The notes under the pieces: generated by a model | What the model was told of the DNA's origin: nothing | The model's input: the letters and a program-made list of their open reading frames with translations, nothing else | Databases searched by the model: none | Shown: positions 1 to 5,398 of the stretch, one piece after another | Numbering within the stretch: position 1 is the first letter of the stretch | How the letters are laid out: every line of letters starts with the position of its first letter | Made by a program: the position numbers and the translations under genes | From: Candidatus Methanomethylophilaceae archaeon | Lineage (GTDB): Archaea > Thermoplasmatota > Thermoplasmata > Methanomassiliicoccales > Methanomethylophilaceae | DNA: 5,398 nt | Direction: 5' to 3' | Assembly: GCA_017616575.1 (NCBI GenBank) | Contig: JAFZXW010000046.1 | Location: forward strand, 1 to 5,398

Positions 1-519
1 GGAGAACACGAACGCCCCGACGACGGTGACGCTGGTGGAGGCCATAAACCCTCCCACGACCGTCAAAGCTATCGTCGCTCCGAGGGAGGCCCCGGAGGAC
101 ACCCCGGTGGTGTACGGGTCCGCGAGGGGGTTCTTCATGGTGTTCTGCATGACGGCTCCGCAGACGGCCAGGCCTGCGCCCCCGATTATGCCCGCAATCA
201 CGCGGGGAAGGCGGAGGTCCCACACGACGAAGTCGTAGCCGTCGTTCACCACGTTGTCCGTTATATGGTTCCAGATGGTCTCGTACGTCTCCATGAAGGA
301 GATGTTCATGCTCCCGATCGTTATCGTGTAGCCGGCGACCAGGAAGATGGACGCCAGGCAGATGATTATGAAAACGAACTTCCAGAGACGGTTGCGGAGG
401 TAGTACGAGAGGGTGCTCTCCAAGGACGTGTCCGAATCCAAGGGCTGGTCCCACTCCTCCATGGACTCCTTCACCGACCGGCTCAGGAGGGGGTCCTGGC
501 TGATGTCGAGCCCCTGCAT
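1..519 (-). CDS. FecCD/BtuC-family ABC transporter permease, 5' part (3' end beyond window)
   Basis: This is the membrane permease of a type II ABC importer, the family that takes up cobalamin, heme, iron-siderophores and other metal-chelates. The 173 visible residues begin with a hydrophilic, acidic cytoplasmic stretch of about 45 residues. A first membrane helix follows at about residues 48-69, then a loop. The family's most diagnostic block is at about 103-147: RLPRVIAGIIGGAGLAVCG, then AVMQNTMKNPLADPYTTGVS and SGASLGA. It matches the BtuC/FhuB/FecD pattern RLPR...GA.LA..GAVMQ...NPLA.P..LGV..GA. Further hydrophobic segments run to the window edge. The start at 519 is the only ATG in frame after a stop at 567-565, and GGAGG lies 7 nt upstream. 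A full permease is about 330-360 residues, so roughly half is missing. It is divergent from the chelatase gene, which suggests the cargo is a corrinoid, another tetrapyrrole or a metal complex. The sequence alone does not fix the substrate. Confidence 0.95.
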   Translation of the reverse strand, partial: MQGLDISQDPLLSRSVKESMEEWDQPLDSDTSLESTLSYYLRNRLWKFVFIIICLASIFLVAGYTITIGSMNISFMETYETIWNHITDNVVNDGYDFVVWDLRLPRVIAGIIGGAGLAVCGAVMQNTMKNPLADPYTTGVSSGASLGATIALTVVGGFMASTSVTVVGAFVFS

Positions 520-526
520 CTCGGCG

Positions 527-531
527 CCTCC
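527..531 (-). promoter_or_regulatory. Shine-Dalgarno GGAGG of the permease gene
   Basis: The minus strand reads GGAGG, 7 nt before the ATG at 519-517. This fixes the permease start. It also shows the permease can be initiated independently of the short upstream reading frame. Confidence 0.8.
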
Positions 532-564
532 GTTCCTCTGTCGGCGAAAAGGGCTGTTTCCCGA

Positions 565-651
565 TCAATCGCTCACTTCCTTTATGCGGGAGACGGCCTT
601 CCAAGTAAGCGTCCGGTCCAAAACAGCGGTTCCCGGCCCGATGCCCGGCAT
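565..651 (-). CDS. Possible 28-residue leader peptide upstream of the permease
   Basis: A small open frame begins at ATG 651-649 and ends at TGA 567-565. The peptide starts MPGIGPGTAVLD and ends SRIKEVSD. It has no membrane segment, signal peptide or recognisable domain. AGGAGG lies 9 nt upstream (666-661), and a TATA-like element at 704-694 would place the transcription start near 672, so the frame would be the first thing translated on the permease transcript. It ends 45 nt before the permease ATG and is in the same frame, separated by the TGA. It could be a leader peptide that tunes permease expression, a small protein, or chance. It is too short for codon statistics to help. Function unknown. 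Confidence 0.4.
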   Translation of the reverse strand: MPGIGPGTAVLDRTLTWKAVSRIKEVSD

Positions 652-660
652 GGACGGCCG
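634..660 (-). promoter_or_regulatory. Possible hairpin around the leader ORF start codon
   Basis: Nested complementary arms, CGGCC (634-638) with GGCCG (656-660) and ATGCC (641-645) with GGCAT (647-651), surround the leader start codon and lie just after its AGGAGG. If folded in the minus-strand transcript, the structure could bury the ATG. The innermost pairs could not all form because the central loop is one base. In GC-rich DNA such dyads arise often by chance, so this is a weak call. Confidence 0.2.
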
Positions 661-666
661 CCTCCT
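661..666 (-). promoter_or_regulatory. Shine-Dalgarno AGGAGG of the leader ORF
   Basis: The minus strand reads AGGAGG, a full match to the anti-Shine-Dalgarno core, 9 nt before the ATG at 651. It is the main reason to take the 28-codon frame seriously, because nothing else in the region needs a ribosome-binding site here. Confidence 0.5.
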
Positions 667-667
667 A

Positions 668-691
668 TGATGGTTATACACAACACCATCA
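668..691. promoter_or_regulatory. Candidate operator: inverted repeat TGATGGT-N10-ACCATCA
   Basis: Two perfect 7-bp arms (668-674 and 685-691) are separated by 10 bp, so the arm centres are 17 bp apart. That is near one and a half helical turns, a usual geometry for a dimeric regulator. The element lies between the TATA-like element at 694-704 and the inferred transcription start near 672 of the leftward (permease) unit, where a bound repressor would block transcription. The half-site recurs at 712-718. It does not match the NrpR operator (GGAA-N6-TTCC). The identity of any regulator is unknown. A metal- or corrinoid-responsive factor would fit the neighbouring genes, but that is inference. 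Confidence 0.45.
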
Positions 692-693
692 CG

Positions 694-704
694 TTAATAA
701 ATAA
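694..704 (-). promoter_or_regulatory. TATA-like promoter element for the permease transcript
   Basis: The minus strand reads TTATTTATTAA in one of the few AT-rich stretches of the window. It resembles an archaeal TATA box. A start about 26 bp downstream falls near 672, giving a leader of only a few bases before AGGAGG (666-661) and the 28-codon ORF. No convincing BRE was seen. The same AT stretch could also serve rightward transcription, starting near 725. Confidence 0.45.
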
Positions 705-711
705 TCCATAA

Positions 712-718
712 GATGGTT
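712..718 (+). repeat. Third copy of the GATGGTT half-site
   Basis: GATGGTT here repeats 669-675 exactly, in the same orientation, 43 bp away (about four helical turns). Together with the inverted copy at 685-690 this gives three half-sites within 50 bp on both sides of the AT-rich promoter core. It may be an auxiliary binding site, or chance in a short motif. Confidence 0.3.
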
Positions 719-830
719 GGATATATCGTGTAATATCGCGATGAAATCCGACCAAAGGCATGGTAAACGATTTTTCCCAACCCTCTCTGACGATTTTCAC
801 ATATGGTTCAAGCATTCCGACCGTCATTCA

Positions 831-836
831 TATAAA
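831..836 (+). promoter_or_regulatory. TATA-like promoter element for the chelatase operon
   Basis: TATAAA (831-836) lies in an AT-rich stretch with its centre 28 bp before the ATG at 862. Archaeal transcription usually starts about 25-28 bp from the TATA centre, which puts the start at about 858-862, at or just before the codon. The mRNA would then be leaderless or nearly so, which agrees with the lack of a well-placed Shine-Dalgarno sequence before 862. No clear BRE is seen. Confidence 0.45.
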
Positions 837-861
837 CAAGGTAGTTCTCGGATTGGCACAT

Positions 862-3800
862 ATGTCCATTGTGTTCGAATTCAACAACCGCGGAGATGTC
901 GGCTCCCCCGACTTCGGGATGGTTTACATCTCAGTGGGCATGATGGACGCGGAGAACTTCGGCTCGGTGGTCTCCGGGATGGCCGGGATCCCGGCGAGAA
1001 TACGCATGACCTCTGCCAACTCCGAATCCATAGACGCGTCCGGATACGCGCTATCCCAGATGATGGACGCCCTGGACTCCGCCGACGTGCTGTTGATGCG
1101 CACGCACGGAGACCCGAAGTACATGAGGACTTTCGAACGGGTGCTCAGCAAGGCGACGTCGCGTGGGATCACGGTGTTCATCTACTGCGACGAAGACGAC
1201 GTCATGTCAGAATACCGCAAGACCTGCGACCTTGACGAGGAAGGCTTCCGCATAATGCGCAAATACCTCGGCCTGGCGGGCGACGACAACTACAGGAACG
1301 CGATAGCATGGATGTGCAGGCGCGCCACCGGCCTAGACTTCCAAGTTGAGGGTCCTGTCGTCCCGCGCGCCCAGGGGATATTCCATCCCGACTGTCCGGA
1401 CGGCATCGACGAGGAATCCTACCTGTCCAGGATCCCGGACGGCCGCCCTGTCGTGGGGATCCTGTTCCGCCAGCACTACTGGATATCCCACAACCACTCC
1501 CACATAGACGCCCTCGTCAGGTCGCTGGAGTCCAAAGGGGCGTACGTGGTCCCGGTCTTCTGCCTCTCGGCCCCGAACGACGTCACCGAATCTATAGGGA
1601 TGCCTGCGGCCATCGACCGCTACTTCAAGAAAGACGGCAAGGCCGTCATAGACTCCCTGGTGATGTCCTTCCGCTTCTCGCAGCTTGCCGCCGCATGCCC
1701 TGACGGAAGGTCGGAGCGCAACTTCTTCGCCGACCTGGGGGTCCCCATCATCCAAGCCCCGTTCGTGTTGCGCCCTCCGGAGGACTGGGCGGCGTCGCAG
1801 GGGATGACGGCGAACGAGCTCGCGACCACCATCATCTGGCCGGAGTTCGACGGACAGATAATCGCGCCCCCGTTCGCGTTCCTGAGCCTGAACGATGAGG
1901 GGAAGTACGCCACCCGCTTCGTGCAGGACCGGGTGGACAGGATCGCGGACCTGGCCATCGGATGGGCGAGGCTCCGCAGAATGGACAACTCGCAGAAAAG
2001 AGTCGCCATAATGCTGAACATGAGCTCCGGCGAGTCCTGGAGCATGGGAGGGGCCGCCGGCCTGGACACCTTCGAGAGCCTCCGCGGCCTGCTTCTGGAG
2101 ATGAGGAAGGAAGGCTACGCCGTGGACTTCGTCCCCGAGACCTCCGAGGAGCTCGTCCACCGCATGATGTCCGGCCTGACGAACGACCTGGAGACCGTGC
2201 CGATGAAAGGGTTCTCGGAAAGGGCGGCGGGCTGGGTCTCGTCCAAAGACTATAGTGAATTATTCTCGAAGCTGCCGGAATCCCGCAGAGAGCAGACGAG
2301 GTCGGCATGGGGAGACCCGCCCGGACGCTTCATGGTGGACCGCGGCCGGATAGCGGTCCCAGGGCTGATGGACGGGAACGTGCTCATCGGATTCCAGCCT
2401 GCGAGGGGGGACCCTGAGGACGGCTCGGAGGAGACGGTCCACAGCACGGACCTCCCCGTCCCGCATCACTACATCGCATACTACCGCTGGGTCGAGGACG
2501 TCTTCAAGGCGGACGTGCTGATACACCTCGGGACGCACGGGTCATTGGAATGGCTTCCCGGGAAGAACAGCGGGCTGTCGTCGGAGTGCTGGCCGGACAT
2601 CGTCCAGGGAGCCGTCCCGAACCTCTACTCGTACATAATCGACGACCCTGGGGAGGGCGTAGGCGCGAAGAGGCGCACCAGCTCCGTCATCGTGGACTAC
2701 ATGGTCCCCCCGATGACCCGGTCCGGCTCTTACGACGACCTGGAGGAGCTGGACTCCCGTCTGCAGGCGTTCATGCAGGCACGCGTCACCGGCCGCAGGG
2801 ACAAGATGGGCATCGAAGCCAGGGAGATAAGACGCCTGGCAGACGGGCTGAGCCTCTCCTTGGAAGGGGAGGTCGAAGACCATGTCCAGGAGCTTTACGA
2901 GCTCGTGTCCGACATCAAGGAGGCGCCAATAAAGAACGGCCTGCATGTCCTGGGACGCGTTCCCGAAAGAGAGGAGCTCCAGGAGATGGCTTACGTCCTC
3001 ACCCGGCTACGGAACGGGGACGTCCCGTCCCTCAGGGGCGTCTTGGCCTCCGCCGACGGATTGGACTTCGAGACCCTCAAAGACTCCCCGTCCGGCTATA
3101 CCGGCGGCATCCTCAACGGGACGCTGATAGACGGATACGACGCGAAGTCCCGCGACGTGGTAAGGTCGCTGTCGGAAGCCGGCTTCGACCTGGAGGCCGC
3201 TGAGCTCGACGGAAGCCTACGGTCCTCGCCGGAGGTCGTGAAGGTCCTCGAATTCGTCTGCGACGACCTGGTTCCCCGCATACGCATGATGGACGACGAG
3301 ATCCGCAACCTCATCAGAGGGATGGACGGCGGATACGTGGACAAGGGCCCGTCCGGATCGCCCACGCGCGGCAACTCCCACCTGCTCCCCACTGGGAGGA
3401 ACTTCTTCTCCCTGGACCCGGACACCATCCCGTCGGAGGCCAGCTGGGAGATCGGGAGGCGCATGGCCGACGAGATGCTGGAAAGGAGCCTGGGACAGCT
3501 CGGCCATTATCCAGAGACGGTAGGCATCATAATCTGGGCCACGGACACGATAAAGACCGGCGGAGACGACATCGCCTACATGCTCTACCTCCTCGGCGTA
3601 AGGCCAGTCTGGGCGTCCGCCAACGGGAAGGTGTCCGGTCTGGAGCCTATACCGCTGGAGGAGCTCGGGAGGCCTCGCATAGACGTCACCATGCGCATGA
3701 CCGGGATGTTCCGCGACTCCTTCCCGGGCCTGATAGACCTTCTGGACGAGGCGGTCCGCATAGTGATGAATCTGGACGAGGACGAGGAGTCCAACCTTAT

Positions 3801-4605
3801 ACGCAGGCACGTGTACGAGGAGGTGACGAACGACATCCTCGAGGGGATCCCCGACGACGAGGCCCGCCTGAGGGCGTCCGTGAGGCTGTTCGGAGACGCC
3901 CCCGGGAACTACGGGTGCGGGACAGGCGAGGTCATAGAGTCCTCCGACTGGAAGGAAGTAGGCGACATCGCCGACGTCTACACCCGCTTCGGGGCGTTCA
4001 GCTACAGCCGCGGGATGAACGGGAAGCGCATGGATGACGCCTTCGTCAGAAGGATGTCCAAGGTCGAAGTGACCGTCAAGAACAGCCCTGACCGCGGGAT
4101 GGACGTCCTGGACGTGGACGATTACTACGAGATCCTCGGCGGTATGAACGCCGCCGTGCGCGCCTACGGAGGAAGGAAGCCCCTGTCCTTCATGGGGGAC
4201 AGCTCCGACCGCGACCGCACCAGGCTGCGCACGGTCGAGGAGGAGACGTCCTTCGTGATACACAGCAGGGTCCTGAACCCCAAATGGGCCGAAGGGATGA
4301 GAAAGCACGGCTTCCGCGGGGCGCAGGAGTTCGCGAAGCTCACCGGGGCCCTTCTCGGATGGTCCGCCACCTCGGACACCGTCGAGCCCTGGGTGTTCGA
4401 GTCCGTGACCCGGAGGTTCATAGAGGACGACGAGTCCCGGCGCTGGATATCGGAGAACAACCCCTATGCGCTCAAATCCATGCTGGACGACCTCCTGGAA
4501 TCGATAGAGCGCGGGCTGTGGGACGCCCCGGACGACCTCCTCGACGTTCTGAAGGACGCCTACCTGGAGGCGGAGGAGAAGATCGAAGACCTTACCGACA
4601 ACTGA
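862..4605 (+). CDS. cobN: CobN/BchH-family metal chelatase large subunit (cobaltochelatase CobN-like)
   Basis: This is the large, tetrapyrrole-binding subunit of an ATP-dependent class I chelatase, which inserts Co(II) or Mg(II) into a macrocycle in the cytoplasm with two AAA+ partners. The 1247 residues match the usual CobN size. Family landmarks (numbered from 862) are GIFHPDCPDG at about 172, RPVVGILFRQHYW at 195-207, the signature HLGTHGSLEWLPGK at 555-568, DDPGEGVGAKRRT at 594-606, LFGDAPGNYGCGTG at 1009-1022 and the C-terminal NPYALKSML...IERGLW at 1200-1220. The HLGTHG.LEWLPGK form is closer to CobN than to BchH/ChlH, which have a FGTHGALEFMPGK type. The frame is open back to ATG 760, but that stretch is AT-rich, lacks a usable Shine-Dalgarno sequence and contains the TATA-like element. 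ATG 862 is therefore preferred; ATG 919 is a weaker option. The AAA+ partners (CobS/CobT or ChlI/ChlD type) are not in view. Metal and substrate are not decided by the sequence: cobalt for B12 is the default, and a specialised paralogue is possible because of the NifH-like gene that follows. Confidence 0.95.
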   Translation: MSIVFEFNNRGDVGSPDFGMVYISVGMMDAENFGSVVSGMAGIPARIRMTSANSESIDASGYALSQMMDALDSADVLLMRTHGDPKYMRTFERVLSKATSRGITVFIYCDEDDVMSEYRKTCDLDEEGFRIMRKYLGLAGDDNYRNAIAWMCRRATGLDFQVEGPVVPRAQGIFHPDCPDGIDEESYLSRIPDGRPVVGILFRQHYWISHNHSHIDALVRSLESKGAYVVPVFCLSAPNDVTESIGMPAAIDRYFKKDGKAVIDSLVMSFRFSQLAAACPDGRSERNFFADLGVPIIQAPFVLRPPEDWAASQGMTANELATTIIWPEFDGQIIAPPFAFLSLNDEGKYATRFVQDRVDRIADLAIGWARLRRMDNSQKRVAIMLNMSSGESWSMGGAAGLDTFESLRGLLLEMRKEGYAVDFVPETSEELVHRMMSGLTNDLETVPMKGFSERAAGWVSSKDYSELFSKLPESRREQTRSAWGDPPGRFMVDRGRIAVPGLMDGNVLIGFQPARGDPEDGSEETVHSTDLPVPHHYIAYYRWVEDVFKADVLIHLGTHGSLEWLPGKNSGLSSECWPDIVQGAVPNLYSYIIDDPGEGVGAKRRTSSVIVDYMVPPMTRSGSYDDLEELDSRLQAFMQARVTGRRDKMGIEAREIRRLADGLSLSLEGEVEDHVQELYELVSDIKEAPIKNGLHVLGRVPEREELQEMAYVLTRLRNGDVPSLRGVLASADGLDFETLKDSPSGYTGGILNGTLIDGYDAKSRDVVRSLSEAGFDLEAAELDGSLRSSPEVVKVLEFVCDDLVPRIRMMDDEIRNLIRGMDGGYVDKGPSGSPTRGNSHLLPTGRNFFSLDPDTIPSEASWEIGRRMADEMLERSLGQLGHYPETVGIIIWATDTIKTGGDDIAYMLYLLGVRPVWASANGKVSGLEPIPLEELGRPRIDVTMRMTGMFRDSFPGLIDLLDEAVRIVMNLDEDEESNLIRRHVYEEVTNDILEGIPDDEARLRASVRLFGDAPGNYGCGTGEVIESSDWKEVGDIADVYTRFGAFSYSRGMNGKRMDDAFVRRMSKVEVTVKNSPDRGMDVLDVDDYYEILGGMNAAVRAYGGRKPLSFMGDSSDRDRTRLRTVEEETSFVIHSRVLNPKWAEGMRKHGFRGAQEFAKLTGALLGWSATSDTVEPWVFESVTRRFIEDDESRRWISENNPYALKSMLDDLLESIERGLWDAPDDLLDVLKDAYLEAEEKIEDLTDN

Positions 4606-4617
4606 AACGGGTTTTTC

Positions 4618-4623
4618 AAGGAG
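4618..4623 (+). promoter_or_regulatory. Shine-Dalgarno AAGGAG of the NifH-like gene
   Basis: AAGGAG ends 5 nt before the ATG at 4629, inside the 23-bp gap after the chelatase stop. The short gap and the strong site indicate one transcript, with the second gene initiated separately. The T5 run at 4612-4616 has no stable stem in front of it. Confidence 0.75.
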
Positions 4624-4628
4624 AGCAC

Positions 4629-5398
4629 ATGAAGCAAGTAGCGATATATGGAAAAGGGGGGATAGGCAAGTCCACCGCGTCCGCGAACATCTCCTATCTC
4701 CTGTCGAAGAAGGGCCTCAAAGTGGCCCAGATCGGATGCGACCCCAAGCACGACTCCACCAGGCTCCTCCTGGGAGGCAAGACGCAGCTGACCATACTCG
4801 ACTACCTCGGGTCGGAATCCGGAAAGGACGGCAAAGACGTCATATCCAAAGGGAAGAACGGGGTCATCTGCATGGAGACGGGCGGCCCGGAGCCTGGCGT
4901 AGGATGCGCCGGAAGGGGGATCCTCACCGCCTTCGACTTCATAAAAGAGAACTCCAAAGTCCCGGAGGACACCGACGTCGTGATCTACGACGTCCTGGGG
5001 GACGTGGTCTGCGGCGGGTTCGCGGTCCCCCTCAGGAAGCAGTACGCGAACGTCGTCTTCATCGTGACCTCCGGGGAGTTCATGTCCCTGTACGCGGCCA
5101 ACAACGTGCTGAAGGGGATCCGCAACTTCGACAACGGGGACAGCAGGCTGGCCGGCCTCATCCTGAACTCCAGAGGGAACGAGAACGAGTACGCCTACGT
5201 GAAGAACTTCGCGGACGCCGTCGGACTGCCCATAGTGGCCACGATACCGCGCTCCAAGCTGTTCTCCACCGCGGAGTCCAACGGCATGACCGTCTCGGAA
5301 ATGTTCCCCGACTCGGAAGAGACCAGAAGCTACGGGGCCGTCGTGGACGTTATCGAGAACGAGGTCAAAGGCGTCTCCGCCCTTCATCCCGCCAGCCC
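4629..5398 (+). CDS. NifH/BchL/CfbC-family [4Fe-4S] ATPase, cut at the right edge
   Basis: This is the homodimeric iron-protein component of a nitrogenase-like reductase. It binds ATP, holds one [4Fe-4S] cluster between two subunits and passes electrons one at a time to a NifDK-like partner. The visible 256 residues start MKQVAIYGKGGIGKST, with the P-loop at 8-16 including both lysines (9 and 14). CDPKHDSTRLLLGG follows at 37-50. The first cluster ligand, Cys93, lies in GPEPGVGCAGRGI (with Arg97 at the position of the regulatory arginine of NifH), and the second, Cys128, in DVLGDVVCGGFAVPLR (switch II). All catalytic residues expected of an active iron protein are present. Family members are about 260-295 residues, so only a short C-terminal piece is missing. 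It follows the chelatase by 23 bp and is surely co-transcribed. It could be CfbC (F430 synthesis, with CfbD), a BchL-like tetrapyrrole reductase component, or an uncharacterised group IV nitrogenase-like protein. The context argues for tetrapyrrole chemistry rather than nitrogen fixation. Confidence 0.95.
   Translation, partial: MKQVAIYGKGGIGKSTASANISYLLSKKGLKVAQIGCDPKHDSTRLLLGGKTQLTILDYLGSESGKDGKDVISKGKNGVICMETGGPEPGVGCAGRGILTAFDFIKENSKVPEDTDVVIYDVLGDVVCGGFAVPLRKQYANVVFIVTSGEFMSLYAANNVLKGIRNFDNGDSRLAGLILNSRGNENEYAYVKNFADAVGLPIVATIPRSKLFSTAESNGMTVSEMFPDSEETRSYGAVVDVIENEVKGVSALHPAS

Larger units (their letters stand above)
520..861. other. Divergent intergenic region between the permease and chelatase genes
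   Basis: This 342-bp gap separates oppositely transcribed genes. From about 667 to 861 it is clearly richer in A and T than the flanking coding DNA, as expected of promoter DNA. The permease-proximal half (520-666) is GC-rich and carries the leader ORF and its Shine-Dalgarno sequence. I saw no tRNA, no rRNA and no cobalamin-riboswitch-like conserved block. The chelatase frame stays open back to 760, but that stretch looks non-coding. Confidence 0.7.

Noticed and set aside
715..753. Imperfect inverted repeat GGTTGGAT / ATCCGACC with a 23-nt loop, plus the palindrome ATCGCGAT at 735-742
   Set aside because: One arm position only matches as a wobble pair and the loop is long. No riboswitch core or known regulator pattern is visible, so it is not called as a feature.
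582..827. An 81-codon minus-strand frame across the intergenic region
   Set aside because: It spans the promoter elements, has no good ribosome-binding site and no recognisable similarity. The 28-codon frame in another phase has a better-placed Shine-Dalgarno sequence.
1333..2160. A 275-codon minus-strand frame within the first third of the chelatase
   Set aside because: Antisense shadow with low-complexity composition and no family resemblance; CobN motifs are on the plus strand here.
3217..4308. A 363-codon open frame on the minus strand inside the chelatase gene
   Set aside because: It is the antisense shadow of a high-GC coding region. The sense strand carries unmistakable CobN motifs, and the antisense protein resembles nothing recognisable.
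4605..4617. Possible terminator between the chelatase and NifH-like genes (AAAC-GG-GTTT then T run)
   Set aside because: The arms are four pairs with a 2-nt loop, which cannot form a stable hairpin. The gap is 23 bp and carries the Shine-Dalgarno sequence of the next gene, so read-through is expected.
4560..5387. A 275-codon minus-strand frame over the NifH-like gene
   Set aside because: The sense strand encodes a complete P-loop and both cluster cysteines, so the antisense frame is a by-product of codon bias.
4629..5398. Nitrogen fixation gene nifH
   Set aside because: The family signature alone does not mean nitrogenase. No nifD, nifK, nifE or nifB is in view, and the operon partner is a tetrapyrrole chelatase.

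Overview
The window looks like archaeal chromosome, most likely from a methanogen-type euryarchaeon such as the Methanomassiliicoccales/Thermoplasmata. The grounds are high-GC coding DNA rich in ATA (Ile) and AGG (Arg) codons, archaeal-style TATA elements about 26 bp from plausible transcription starts, and a CobN-type chelatase beside a NifH-like reductase, a gene set common in methanogens. The taxon is inference; no marker gene is present.

Layout. (1) Positions 1-519, minus strand: the N-terminal 173 residues of a FecCD/BtuC-type ABC-transporter permease, running off the left edge. (2) Positions 520-861: a 342-bp AT-richer divergent intergenic region. It holds a TATA-like element for the leftward unit, a 7-bp-arm inverted repeat (668-691) that looks like an operator, a third copy of the half-site, a 28-codon leader ORF (651-565, minus) with its own Shine-Dalgarno sequence, and a TATA-like element just upstream of the rightward gene. 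(3) Positions 862-4605, plus strand: a full-length CobN/BchH-family metal chelatase large subunit of 1247 residues. (4) Positions 4629-5398, plus strand: a NifH/BchL/CfbC-family [4Fe-4S] ATPase, 23 bp downstream with a good Shine-Dalgarno sequence, cut by the right edge after 256 codons.

How they may work together. A tetrapyrrole metal chelatase and a NifH-like electron-donating ATPase in one transcription unit recall the pairing of BchH (metal insertion) and BchL (ATP-dependent ring reduction) in bacteriochlorophyll synthesis, and the nickel-sirohydrochlorin reduction by CfbC/CfbD in coenzyme F430 synthesis. The divergent permease belongs to the class that imports corrinoids, heme or metal-chelates. 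The most interesting reading is a metal- or corrinoid-responsive locus that imports a metal complex or tetrapyrrole and then inserts metal into, or reduces, a tetrapyrrole. The decisive partners (a NifD/BchN/CfbD-like catalytic subunit, chelatase AAA+ subunits, the binding protein and ATPase of the transporter) are not in the window.
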